Source of the DNA: Ascidiaceihabitans sp.
GTDB lineage: Bacteria; Pseudomonadota; Alphaproteobacteria; Rhodobacterales; Rhodobacteraceae
Assembly: GCA_028248455.1 (NCBI GenBank)
Contig: JAOKHV010000001.1
Location: forward strand, 62,001-126,000
Direction: 5' to 3'
Length of the DNA: 64,000 bases
The notes under the pieces are model-generated. The model was not told the origin of the DNA, searched no databases, and worked only from the letters and a program-made list of their open reading frames with translations. A program made the translations under genes and the position numbers. Each line of letters begins with the position of its first letter. Position 1 is the stretch's first letter. Of the stretch, positions 26,811 through 35,399 are shown piece after piece.

Positions 26811-28996
26811 TTTTCACCCCGTTTTATCAATTTGTGTGCCGCATCAATAATACTATCCTTAGAAGGCATCGTTGCACCATATGCAGGACCTGTCGCGATA
26901 AAGCTGTCTTCGGCCACCAACCTAGCGAAATTGTCAACTTCTGCCTCGGCAAACAAGGCCATCAACCCTTCGGCCTGCCCGCCAGTCCCTCGACATTCAT
27001 CAACGATTAAAACATTTTTGCAGCCGTCAATTGCGCGAAACAAAGCCTCGCGGGGCAATGGCGCCAACCAACGCAAATCGATCACGCGGATTTTGATCCC
27101 TTCATTTTCCAACACACTGACCGCTTGGCGCGATAGGTAATGACCATTACCGTAAGTTACGATTGCCAGATCCTGGCCATTGCCATGAATACCAACCTCG
27201 CCCAACCCGATCCGCTTTTCAGGCGATGGATAGATATCCATCCAAGTGCCATCCCCATCCTCAAGATCACGTGTGTGATAAAGGGCAATCGGCTCTACAA
27301 AGACCACAACCCGCTGTTCTTCACGTGCAAGTCGCACTGACTCGCGTAACATGCCAGCAGCATCAGCGCCACTTGATGGACATCCAATTATGACGCCTGG
27401 AATATCGCGCAATACAGCAAGGGAGTTGTCGTTGTGAAAATGTCCACCAAACCCCTTTTGATAGCCAAGGCCCGCAACGCGCAACACCATTGGGTTAGTA
27501 AACTGACCGTTGGAAAAGAAAGCGAGCGTTGCCGCCTCGCCGCGTAGCTGATCCTCTGCATTGTGCAAATAAGCAAGAAACTGAATTTCAGGGATTGGGA
27601 TAAAACCGTTATGCCCCATACCAATAGCAAGACCCAAAATTGATTGCTCGTCCAACAAGCTGTCAATGACACGGGCTGGTCCAAATCGTTTTTGAATTTT
27701 CTGAGTGACACCATAAACGCCCCCCTTTAGACCTACGTCTTCTCCCATCACTACCACTTCAGGATGGTCCAGCATCAGGTCAGTAAGAGCCCAATTGATC
27801 AGCTTTCCCATAGTTTGAGGCGATGTTTGAGTTTTTAGTTCGCAACCAAATGCGATGCTCCGGGCGTCGGTAACCACCCCGTTGCTTGTCTTGCACCCGC
27901 GCGCTGGTGGTATGATGCTCTCCATGATCTGGCTGGCTGATGATAACCTTGGGCGTTTGACGGCTTCATGTGACAGTGTATCAACCCTTTTTTGGGTTTG
28001 ATTATACATCTCGAGTGCACGTTCTACACTAAGTACACCGGCATCACGCAATAGCCTTACAGAATGCAGTAATGGATCGTTTGCTTCGTCTTGTTCCACC
28101 TCTGATTTTGGCAAATAGGTAGTGGCGACATCTGGTCCTGCGTGTCCGTATAGGCGGACCATTCTTAGGTGTAAAAATGCGGGTTTCTTACGTGTACGTA
28201 CATATGCGGCTGCTTCTTGTGTGACCGCGTATGTGTCATAGATATCTAGGCCATCCGCCTCGAAATACTTAACCCCTGGCCTGTGTTTCATCGATGCGGC
28301 GATCCAGCCATGGGGTGTTTTCGTGGAAATCCCGATTCCGTTATCTTCACAAACAAACAAAAGTGGCAAAGGCGCCGATTGAACAGATGACCAACCCGCT
28401 GCATTAAAGGCCCCCTGCGCGGTTGAGTGATTAGCCGACGCGTCACCAAATGAGCAAATCGTGATGCCGTCTTCTGGCAACTGTCGGTGTTCAGGCGCGT
28501 GACGGCGTGCCGTGCCAAGCGAATAAGCAGCCCCAAGCGCCTTTGGCAGATGACTGGCAATCGTGGAAGTCTGTGGTGGGATAAACAGGTCTTTGGAACC
28601 CAGAACTTTATGACGCCCTCCACTAATTGGATCATCCAACGAACATGCGAAACTGAGTAGCATGTCCCAAGTCATCGTTTGACCCCTTACTTGATCTGCT
28701 CGGGCCAATTGAAAAGCCGCATCTCGGTAATGCAAAAACGCAATGTCATTGGGGCGCAGTGCGCGTGCAACTGCAGCCATGCCTTCGTGCCCAGATGAAC
28801 CAATGGTGTAAAAACCCTGCCCTTCCTTTTGCATGCGACGGCTGGTGATATCCAGCGCGCGGCTGGTTAACTGAGCGCGATAGATTGCAACCGCCGTGTA
28901 CGGGTCAAGACCCGATTTTGGTTCTTCACCGGTTGGAAAATCATTGGCGGCGACACGACACAGAAAATTACCGTGAACAATATTAGCGCGATCCAT
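26807..28996 (-). CDS. 2-oxoacid dehydrogenase E1, alpha and beta subunits fused
   Basis: This 729-residue thiamine-diphosphate enzyme joins both E1 chains. The alpha part (about 1-350) has RDAAFQLARAD, the TPP motif GDASANHSTAQGAFN from 184, and CEDNGIGIST. The beta part (about 385-729) has VVMGEDVGLKGGVYGVTQ, GHNGFIPIPEIQF and VIDLRWLAPLPREALF. It resembles branched-chain 2-oxoacid (2-oxoisovalerate) dehydrogenase E1. It would decarboxylate a 2-oxoacid and pass the acyl group to a lipoyl carrier, but no E2 or E3 gene is nearby. It starts 9 bases after the aminotransferase stop and overlaps the acyltransferase start. Confidence 0.92.
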   Translation of the reverse strand: MDRANIVHGNFLCRVAANDFPTGEEPKSGLDPYTAVAIYRAQLTSRALDITSRRMQKEGQGFYTIGSSGHEGMAAVARALRPNDIAFLHYRDAAFQLARADQVRGQTMTWDMLLSFACSLDDPISGGRHKVLGSKDLFIPPQTSTIASHLPKALGAAYSLGTARRHAPEHRQLPEDGITICSFGDASANHSTAQGAFNAAGWSSVQSAPLPLLFVCEDNGIGISTKTPHGWIAASMKHRPGVKYFEADGLDIYDTYAVTQEAAAYVRTRKKPAFLHLRMVRLYGHAGPDVATTYLPKSEVEQDEANDPLLHSVRLLRDAGVLSVERALEMYNQTQKRVDTLSHEAVKRPRLSSASQIMESIIPPARGCKTSNGVVTDARSIAFGCELKTQTSPQTMGKLINWALTDLMLDHPEVVVMGEDVGLKGGVYGVTQKIQKRFGPARVIDSLLDEQSILGLAIGMGHNGFIPIPEIQFLAYLHNAEDQLRGEAATLAFFSNGQFTNPMVLRVAGLGYQKGFGGHFHNDNSLAVLRDIPGVIIGCPSSGADAAGMLRESVRLAREEQRVVVFVEPIALYHTRDLEDGDGTWMDIYPSPEKRIGLGEVGIHGNGQDLAIVTYGNGHYLSRQAVSVLENEGIKIRVIDLRWLAPLPREALFRAIDGCKNVLIVDECRGTGGQAEGLMALFAEAEVDNFARLVAEDSFIATGPAYGATMPSKDSIIDAAHKLIKRGEK

Positions 28997-29005
28997 AATG
29001 AGTCC

Positions 29006-29929
29006 CTATTTGGCGTCTTGAAGGATGAGATCTTTATACAATTTTCGAATTTTATGAAATACGGGACCAGCTTTAGCACCGCCCATCACCCTGCCATCGA
29101 TTTCGAACACAGGCGTTTGTGCACCAAAGGTTCCAGTGAGGAACACTTCATCCGCGCTGTAAGTATCAACCAACGAATAATTACGTTCAAACACTGGGAT
29201 GTCGTTGGCACGGCACAGATCGATTACCTTTTGGCGGGTAATCCCGTTCATGCAGTAGTCACCTGTTGAGGTCCAAACTTGGCCTTTTTTAACAATAAAA
29301 AAGTTGCAAGCGTTGGTGGTGTTTACGAAACCGAACGGATCGAGCATGAGTGCTTCGTCGGCCCCTGCACGCAATGCATGGTTCAACGCGATGATGCAGT
29401 TTAGCTTGGAATGCGAGTTCAGCTTGGAATCTTGGGTCAACGGCAAGCCACGGTGATGCGGTACTGTGTGCAGGCGAATACCGCGGCCAATCACGCTATC
29501 ATCGGGCTGGGAATGTTCTGCGATGATCACGATTGTAGAGCCAAAGACGCTGAGGTGTGGATGTTGGAACGGCTTGCGCTTTTTGCCCCGCGTCACCATC
29601 ATCCGTATATGGGCATCATTGGTCATGCCATTTGCAGCAAGAGTATCGTGGATGGCTTGCACCAGCTCTTCGCGCGTTTTACCGATTTCCAGATCGATAT
29701 ACAGCGCCGCCTCAAGTAGGCGATCAATATGGTCGTCCATGAAGGCGATATGCCCATCATAGATCCGCATGCCCTCCCACACTCCGTCACCCAGCATAAA
29801 GCCGCTGTCATAGACAGACACCACAGCTTGCTCACGCGGGACAAGATTGCCATCAACGTAAATGAGGATGTTTTCATTGCGTACATCTTCGGGGGCATCG
29901 TGAGTGGAAACATGATCGGGTGATGTCAT
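29006..29929 (-). CDS. Class IV aminotransferase (branched-chain/D-amino-acid type)
   Basis: This 307-residue fold-type IV PLP enzyme opens IYVDGNLVPREQAVVSVYDS and has DGVWEGMRIYDG. The PLP lysine is probably Lys175 in SHSKLNCIIALNHA, and GADEALMLD follows. Where relatives have VTEGSGSN or similar, with Glu pairing to the pyridine nitrogen, this protein reads FVNTTNACNFF, so the Glu is absent. It probably converts an amino acid to the 2-oxoacid used by the E1 fusion encoded 9 bases downstream. It is first gene of that operon, with AAGG before the ATG. Confidence 0.88.
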   Translation of the reverse strand: MTSPDHVSTHDAPEDVRNENILIYVDGNLVPREQAVVSVYDSGFMLGDGVWEGMRIYDGHIAFMDDHIDRLLEAALYIDLEIGKTREELVQAIHDTLAANGMTNDAHIRMMVTRGKKRKPFQHPHLSVFGSTIVIIAEHSQPDDSVIGRGIRLHTVPHHRGLPLTQDSKLNSHSKLNCIIALNHALRAGADEALMLDPFGFVNTTNACNFFIVKKGQVWTSTGDYCMNGITRQKVIDLCRANDIPVFERNYSLVDTYSADEVFLTGTFGAQTPVFEIDGRVMGGAKAGPVFHKIRKLYKDLILQDAK

Positions 29930-30064
29930 GAGCTAGCCTTTATGTGTTTGGTGTTGCCAAATGGCGTTACCAGATTTACGCAAAACAAATGCCTATGTGG
30001 TCGCCGGGTCAAGCCAAGATAACGAAACTAAGGTAGATGGTTTGCAACAAAGAAGAAAAGCGCA

Positions 30065-31021
30065 ATGTCGGAACCTGAATTGAACAATATCCACCTATCT
30101 TCTGGCGGAATGCAGGCAGAAATCGCGCCTCAGGGAGCAACTTTGGTGTGTTTGTCTCGTGAAGGACGTGACTTGATTCTAGGAATTCATGATTTAGCTG
30201 ATGCATCCATAAACAATTTTTATGCAGGGGCTATTGTGGGTCCAGTGGCCAATCGTGTTTCTGGTGGCCAAGTCACAATTGACGGCCAGTCATTTCAAAT
30301 GGAATGCAATGAATCTGGCACAACATCCCTTCATTCAGGGAGTGATGGGTTACACGCGTTGATCTGGGACGTGTGTGAAGTTTTGCCTGACAGCGTATTG
30401 TTACAGATACACTTACCCGATGGTTACAGTGGGTTGCCGGGCAATCGTGAAATTTCTGTTTTGTATGTATTGAGTAATGATGGACTGGCCGTCAAAATAA
30501 CTGCCAATACTGACCAAAGAACTCCTATCAATATCGCCCATCATCCATATTGGGCGCTTCAATCCGATCAGTCTAAAACAAAACTGAGCATCGACTCTGA
30601 TCGCTATCTTCCCAAAAATTCCAATGGCCTACCGACGGGTCAGTCCAAGCCAGTCGCTAATGGTCCTTTTGACTTTATTAAACAACGCGAAATTGGGGCA
30701 AATGCTGACTTGGACCATAACTGGTGCCTTAGTGAGGTGAAGTCTGAAAATCCTCGCCCTGTCGCAACATTACTGGCATCAGATGGATTACAGCTGAATA
30801 TTGCAACAACCGAGGTTGGTATGCAGGTTTATACTGGTTCAGCGCTGCCAATCTTGGAAACTTCCCATTGTAAAACTGACCAAATCCAACCTAACGCTGG
30901 AATTGCTTTGGAGGCACAGGGGTGGCCAGACGCACCAAATCAGCCGGGATTTCCAAACATATTTGTCGAACGAAACGAGACCTATCGCCAGATCACACAG
31001 TATACCTTTACGCAAAATTGA
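30065..31021 (+). CDS. Aldose 1-epimerase (mutarotase) family protein
   Basis: This 318-residue galactose-mutarotase-fold protein interconverts alpha and beta sugar anomers. It has GAIVGPVANRVSGGQ (canonical GRYANRI), LHSGSDGLHALIWD (canonical LHGG-GF-W) and NIAHHPYWAL carrying the catalytic His. The catalytic glutamate is probably in GIALEAQGWPDAPNQ near the C-terminus. It is a single-gene unit. The substitutions in the first two motifs suggest a diverged substrate rather than housekeeping GalM. Confidence 0.86.
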   Translation: MSEPELNNIHLSSGGMQAEIAPQGATLVCLSREGRDLILGIHDLADASINNFYAGAIVGPVANRVSGGQVTIDGQSFQMECNESGTTSLHSGSDGLHALIWDVCEVLPDSVLLQIHLPDGYSGLPGNREISVLYVLSNDGLAVKITANTDQRTPINIAHHPYWALQSDQSKTKLSIDSDRYLPKNSNGLPTGQSKPVANGPFDFIKQREIGANADLDHNWCLSEVKSENPRPVATLLASDGLQLNIATTEVGMQVYTGSALPILETSHCKTDQIQPNAGIALEAQGWPDAPNQPGFPNIFVERNETYRQITQYTFTQN

Positions 31022-31141
31022 ACCGAAAAAACACACTAAGAGCACATGCGCATCCTTTTGAGGCCAACGTTTGTTGCTGATTATATCAGGTAAGCCCACA
31101 GATTTGTGGTGGAACAGGTATATCAGGAAAGGAGACAATTA

Positions 31142-31240
31142 ATGACGCAACTCCAACAAAAACCAGCTCAGGTTCAACCACCTTCTTCGGCCCAACAATC
31201 ATCACAACGGCCGATCATCACTGACTACGCCAGACTGTAG
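31142..31240 (+). CDS. Possible 32-aa Gln/Pro-rich peptide
   Basis: An ATG at 31142 stands 6 bases after a near-perfect ribosome site AAGGAGA (31129-31135). It opens a 32-codon frame reading MTQLQQKPAQVQPPSSAQQ and ending ITDYARL, then TAG. A short hairpin CCACA/TGTGG lies about 30 bases upstream. The composition (8 Gln, 5 Pro, 5 Ser in 32 residues) is disordered-type and matches nothing I know. It could be a leader peptide or the head of a gene lost with the TfoX remnant 49 bases downstream. Confidence 0.4.
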   Translation: MTQLQQKPAQVQPPSSAQQSSQRPIITDYARL

Positions 31241-31289
31241 CGGCCAAAGCCATTGTGACAGTTTTATTCGATTTTGGTGGTTCCAACAC

Positions 31290-31621
31290 ATGACGTCGCC
31301 ACTTTCATCAATCCGCAACCTTGGCCCGCTTATGGAGAAAGTTGTGCTAAAATCAGGATATCTTTGGCGGAAAAACGGCGTCAGCTTGGCGCGGATGAAA
31401 CGTATTGCCGCTCGCTACAAGCTGGCACCAAACCTCACTTTTTTGGGTACTACGTCTTGGTCATGGCCCTTTAAGGTCGGCCATGGAACGATTGCAAAGG
31501 CGATGAAAAGAAAAAAATGCGAATTATCTTTGGTCAGCTCAAAACAGACGCCTTAAATGAGGGGCACAATGCCTTTGAGAAAATGATGAACCAAATTGGT
31601 GTACGGGCCAAAGGATCATAA
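31290..31621 (+). pseudogene. TfoX/Sxy C-terminal-domain protein, frameshifted and interrupted
   Basis: The TfoX_C pattern is spread over two frames. From the ATG at 31290 it reads TSPLSSIRNLGPLMEKVVLKSG. After loss of one base near 31358 it resumes as ISLAEKRRQLGADETYCRSL, then KPHFFGYYVLVMAL, and meets TAA at 31472-31474. Beyond the stop the same frame continues GRPWNDCKGDEKKKMR to a final TAA at 31619-31621. The stop fits a CAA-to-TAA change. TfoX_C proteins of about 110 residues are common in Rhodobacterales; intact relatives elsewhere are linked to competence regulation. Two independent lesions make it a pseudogene. Confidence 0.8.
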
Positions 31622-31656
31622 AGAAAAAGGGCCAGCAAAATGCCAGCCCTTTAAAA
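31622..31656 (-). terminator. Terminator of ndk
   Basis: On the minus strand GGGCTGGC, loop ATTTT, GCTGGCCC forms an 8-pair stem with two wobbles, flanked by AAA and followed by TTTTTCTTT. It starts about 25 bases after the ndk stop. Confidence 0.85.
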
Positions 31657-31679
31657 TTGATTCCGATTAAAGTGGTGGC

Positions 31680-32102
31680 TTAGCCTACCAACTCCAAACC
31701 AGAGAAGAAGAACGCGATTTCTTCAGCAGCGGTTTCAGGTGCGTCTGAACCGTGTACTGAGTTTTCGCCAACGCTTAGTGCGAACTCAGCGCGGATTGTG
31801 CCGGCAGCTGCGTCTGCTGGGTTTGTTGCGCCCATAACTTCACGGTTTTTCGCAATTGCGCCTTCGCCTTCAAGAACCTGAACAACAACTGGTTCAGAAA
31901 TCATGAATTCGCAAAGTTCACCAAAGAAAGGACGCTCAGAGTGCACACCGTAAAATGCTTGGGCTTGTGCCAAAGTCATTTGGATACGCTTGGAAGCTAC
32001 AACGCGCAGACCAGCATCTTCGAATTTGGCAACGATTTTGCCTGTAAGGTTGCGTTTTGTTGCATCTGGTTTGATGATTGAAAAAGTACGCTCTAGCGCC
32101 AT
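31680..32102 (-). CDS. ndk: Nucleoside diphosphate kinase
   Basis: This 140-residue enzyme transfers the gamma-phosphate between nucleoside tri- and diphosphates through phospho-His117 (NSVHGSD). It opens [18 protein letters not shown]. The frame extends 36 codons further upstream, but the ATG at 32102 has AGGAG before it and gives exactly the family length. The extension is rejected. Single gene, ended by the terminator at 31622-31656. Confidence 0.97.
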   Translation of the reverse strand: MALERTFSIIKPDATKRNLTGKIVAKFEDAGLRVVASKRIQMTLAQAQAFYGVHSERPFFGELCEFMISEPVVVQVLEGEGAIAKNREVMGATNPADAAAGTIRAEFALSVGENSVHGSDAPETAAEEIAFFFSGLELVG

Positions 32103-32273
32103 GGGTTTGCTCCTAAACATGGGCGGGCATGTGCCAACCCTATCAATATTGGGGGCGCGTAACATGGCTACTCGGCCAAGAAAAGGCTCTTGTGCGCCAG
32201 CTGGCTGCAATTAGCACATATAGAGGCCTCAGACACGATTGACGCCATGACGATGTTCAGTCACACCGCGCCC

Positions 32274-34124
32274 ATGTTGACTATATCAGATATATCGTAT
32301 TCCGTCGAAGGCCGCCCGCTCCTAGCTGGTGCCAATGCTGTAATTCCAGATGGCCACAAAGTGGGCCTGATCGGTGCCAATGGAGCGGGTAAAACCACAT
32401 TGTTCAAGCTGATCCGCGGTGAATTGGGGCTGGACGGTGGCTCAATCTCATTGCCGACGAAGGCAAAAATTGGTGGCGTCGCACAAGAAGTGCCTGCCAA
32501 TGAGGTTTCGCTAATCGATACCGTTTTAGCTGCCGATACCGAACGCGCTTCGTTGATGGCTGAGGAAACTGAAGATCCGTCGCGGATAGCCGAAATCCAA
32601 ACTCGTTTGGTTGATATTAGTGCATGGTCTGCGGAGGCGCGCGCCTCGACCATCCTTAAAGGCCTAGGCTTTGACGACGCAGAACAACGCCAGCCCTGCT
32701 CCGCATTTTCAGGTGGCTGGCGCATGCGTGTGGCATTGGCCGCAGTTCTATTTGCCCAGCCAGATCTGTTATTATTAGATGAACCGACCAACTACCTTGA
32801 CCTTGAAGGTGCCCTTTGGCTTGAAGCATATCTTGCCAAGTACCCCAACACCGTCATCATAATTAGCCACGACCGTGGCCTGCTCAACCGGGCAGTAGAG
32901 GGAATATTGCACCTCGAAGAACGTGTTTTGACGTTTTATTCGGGCCCCTACGATCAATTCGCGCGCCAACGCGCTGAACGCCGCGCCGTGCAAGCTGCGA
33001 TGGCTAAGAAACAGCAGGCACGTAAAGATCATATGCAGTCTTTCGTGGATCGTTTTAAAGCGAAGGCTTCAAAAGCGAAACAGGCGCAGTCTCGTTTGAA
33101 AATGATCGAAAAGATGGATATGATCGCAGCCCCCGAAGAAGCAGCGAAACGCGTATTTACCTTCCCAGAGCCCGAAGAAATGGCACCGCCGATCATTGCG
33201 ATCGAGGGCGGCACCACTGGCTACGGTGATACTGTCGTTCTAAACAAACTGAACTTACGCATTGACCAAGACGACCGCATCGCCTTGCTCGGCAAAAACG
33301 GTCAGGGCAAATCAACGCTGTCCAAACTGTTGTCGGACCGCCTGCCCCTCATGGCTGGTAAAATGATCCGTTCGAATAAACTGCGCATTGGCTATTTTGC
33401 ACAGCACCAAGTGGATGAGTTGATCATTGACGAAACACCTTTGCAGCACCTGCAAACCGCCCGTCCAGGTGTATTGCAGACCAAGTTGCGCGCGAATTTG
33501 GCTGGCTTTGGCCTTGGCCCTGATCAAGCTGAAACAGCCGTAGGGCGTCTTTCAGGCGGCCAAAAGGCGCGTTTGTCGCTTCTGCTCGCGACCTTGGACG
33601 CGCCGCATATGTTGATCCTCGATGAACCTACCAACCACCTTGATATCGAAAGCCGTGAAGCACTCGTTGAAGCGTTAACTGCCTATAGCGGTGCTGTCAT
33701 TCTCGTCAGTCACGACATGCACCTGCTTTCTATGGTTGCGGATCGCCTTTGGTTGGTCTCTGACGGTACAGTCAAACCATATGATGATGACTTAGAAAGC
33801 TACCGCAGGCTACTGCTTACAAACGACAAAATATCCAAGCCAAAAAGTGCTGCACCTGTCGTAAAGCCAAAGAAGCCTAATCGCGATGCAATTCTTGCAT
33901 TGCGTGGTGAAGTCCGCAAATCTGAAGCCCGCGTGAACAAGCTGAACGAGATGCGCGACAAACTAGCAAAGAAGCTGGCTGATCCCGCTCTTTATGAAGA
34001 TGACAAACTTGGCGAGATGGAAGTTTGGCAAAAAAAATACGCCGAAGTCATGGGCGCACTGGATCGTGCAGAGGCGCTTTGGATGCAGGACCTCGAAAAG
34101 CTTGATACTGCCGAGAACCAGTGA
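32274..34124 (+). CDS. ABC-F family ATPase (Uup/EttA-like ribosome-associated)
   Basis: This 616-residue soluble protein has tandem ATPase domains and no membrane segment. Walker A boxes are GANGAGKTT (near residue 36) and GKNGQGKST. The signatures FSGGWRMRVALA and LSGGQKARLSLL are each followed by a LLDEPTNYLD/LILDEPTNHLD Walker B. A basic linker (about 250-300) joins the domains, and a C-terminal coiled coil starts near residue 565. Members bind the ribosomal E-site or aid assembly. The start is taken at MLTISDIS, where homologues begin; in-frame ATGs at 32247 and 32253 are alternatives and none has a clear ribosome site. Confidence 0.92.
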   Translation: MLTISDISYSVEGRPLLAGANAVIPDGHKVGLIGANGAGKTTLFKLIRGELGLDGGSISLPTKAKIGGVAQEVPANEVSLIDTVLAADTERASLMAEETEDPSRIAEIQTRLVDISAWSAEARASTILKGLGFDDAEQRQPCSAFSGGWRMRVALAAVLFAQPDLLLLDEPTNYLDLEGALWLEAYLAKYPNTVIIISHDRGLLNRAVEGILHLEERVLTFYSGPYDQFARQRAERRAVQAAMAKKQQARKDHMQSFVDRFKAKASKAKQAQSRLKMIEKMDMIAAPEEAAKRVFTFPEPEEMAPPIIAIEGGTTGYGDTVVLNKLNLRIDQDDRIALLGKNGQGKSTLSKLLSDRLPLMAGKMIRSNKLRIGYFAQHQVDELIIDETPLQHLQTARPGVLQTKLRANLAGFGLGPDQAETAVGRLSGGQKARLSLLLATLDAPHMLILDEPTNHLDIESREALVEALTAYSGAVILVSHDMHLLSMVADRLWLVSDGTVKPYDDDLESYRRLLLTNDKISKPKSAAPVVKPKKPNRDAILALRGEVRKSEARVNKLNEMRDKLAKKLADPALYEDDKLGEMEVWQKKYAEVMGALDRAEALWMQDLEKLDTAENQ

Positions 34125-34159
34125 TCCTATAGTTCATCTTACCAAATAAACTCTTGGGT

Positions 34160-34176
34160 CTGGGGCAACGCCCCAG
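34160..34176 (+). promoter_or_regulatory. Hairpin abutting the marC ribosome site
   Basis: CTGGGGC, loop AAC, GCCCCAG is a perfect 7-pair stem. Its 3' arm runs straight into the AGGGGGA ribosome site of the MarC gene at 34188. It may dampen translation or mark the 3' end of the upstream message; there is no T-tract. Confidence 0.45.
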
Positions 34177-34187
34177 GGGGACACATC

Positions 34188-34820
34188 ATGATCGACACTA
34201 CATTTCTAATCACGGCCTTTGTTACAATGTTTGTCGTAATCGATCCAATTGGTATGACACCGTTGTTCGTTGCCCTGACCCAAGGTCACAATGCAGCTTC
34301 GCGCCGTCGCATCGCGTTTCGGTCATGCGGCATTGCGATGCTTTTGCTGTTGCTCTTTACCTTAATGGGCGAAGCTGTCCTCGGTTTCATTGGTATCTCG
34401 ATGCCAGCCTTCCGTGTGGCTGGTGGCATCCTATTGTTTATTACCGCTCTCGATATGTTGTTTGAACGACGCACCAAGCGACGTGAAGATCAAGCCGAAG
34501 AAGAAGATCCGAACGACGACCCATCCGTTTTCCCTCTTGCAATTCCATTGATTGCTGGCCCAGGGTCGATCGCATCGGTGATCCTCTTAACAGGGCAACG
34601 TCCTGGCCTTGAGGGCTTAGCAATGGTCCTTGGAGTAACTGCAGCGGTTCTTCTTTTGGTTATGTTGTTTTTCTTGGCCAGTGGACTGCTCGAACGCGCA
34701 ATGGGCAAGACAGGGATCACCGTCATTACCCGCCTGCTGGGGATGCTTCTGGCTGCCCTTGCTGTGCAATTTGTACTCGATGGGTTGCGCGATTTTGGTT
34801 TCGTCGCATCCACTGTTTGA
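34188..34820 (+). CDS. MarC-family integral membrane protein
   Basis: This 210-residue inner-membrane protein has six predicted helices. The first carries the family signature FVTMFVVIDPIGMTPLF and the fourth has FPLAIPLIAGPGSIASVIL. A charged cytoplasmic loop (RRTKRREDQAEEEDP) lies between helices 3 and 4. The family is historically called multiple-antibiotic-resistance related but its transport role is undefined. A strong AGGGGGA ribosome site is partly sequestered by the hairpin at 34160-34176. Confidence 0.92.
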   Translation: MIDTTFLITAFVTMFVVIDPIGMTPLFVALTQGHNAASRRRIAFRSCGIAMLLLLLFTLMGEAVLGFIGISMPAFRVAGGILLFITALDMLFERRTKRREDQAEEEDPNDDPSVFPLAIPLIAGPGSIASVILLTGQRPGLEGLAMVLGVTAAVLLLVMLFFLASGLLERAMGKTGITVITRLLGMLLAALAVQFVLDGLRDFGFVASTV

Positions 34821-34823
34821 TTG

Positions 34824-35399
34824 ATGACTGGCGACATTATTTCTCAAGTTCTGTACCTGAGCGTCTTTGGCGTTTTGATTGCTGTTGGACTTTGGGCCCG
34901 GAGTCTTAAAAACCTCAGCCAAACGGCCCAACATGCCGCAATTTGGGCTCTAATATTCATCGCGGCTATCGCAGTTTTTGGTTTGTGGAGCGACCTAGAA
35001 CGTCATCTAGGTGTGTCTTCAGACGATGGGCATAGCAGTGTCACGATCCCAGTAAGCCGCAATGGTCACTATAATTTGCGTCTTTCAATCAACAGCGTTT
35101 TGGTCGATTTTGTTGTAGACACAGGCGCAACAGACATTGTTCTAAGCCAGTCAGATGCAAAACGCATTGGCATCGATATCGACAGTCTCGCCTTCACGGG
35201 ACGCGCCTCAACCGCCAATGGCGTTGTCGAAACCGCGCGAATAACTTTGGACTCCATCGAGATCGCAAACATTGTCGATCGCGACGTAAGTGCTGTTGTA
35301 AATAAGGGTGAATTGTTTGGCTCCCTATTGGGGATGGGATACCTGGAACGCTGGGGCCGGATTGAAATTGAAAACGGTATCCTCAGCCTAACGCGCTAA
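34824..35399 (+). CDS. Membrane-anchored retropepsin-like aspartic protease (TIGR02281 type)
   Basis: This 191-residue protein has two N-terminal membrane segments (about 5-25 and 39-55), then a periplasmic single-lobe aspartic protease domain. The catalytic Asp99 sits in FVVDTGATDIVLS, and the C-terminal strand reads GSLLGMGYLERWGRIEIEN. It must dimerise to be active. The ATG at 34824 is used; the TTG just before it only adds one residue. It lies 3 bases after the MarC stop. The end overlaps holC on the other strand by 4 bases. Confidence 0.9.
   Translation: MTGDIISQVLYLSVFGVLIAVGLWARSLKNLSQTAQHAAIWALIFIAAIAVFGLWSDLERHLGVSSDDGHSSVTIPVSRNGHYNLRLSINSVLVDFVVDTGATDIVLSQSDAKRIGIDIDSLAFTGRASTANGVVETARITLDSIEIANIVDRDVSAVVNKGELFGSLLGMGYLERWGRIEIENGILSLTR

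Noticed and set aside
32103-32210. 36-residue N-terminal extension of nucleoside diphosphate kinase
   Set aside because: The ATG at 32102 has AGGAG and gives exactly the conserved 140-residue enzyme.
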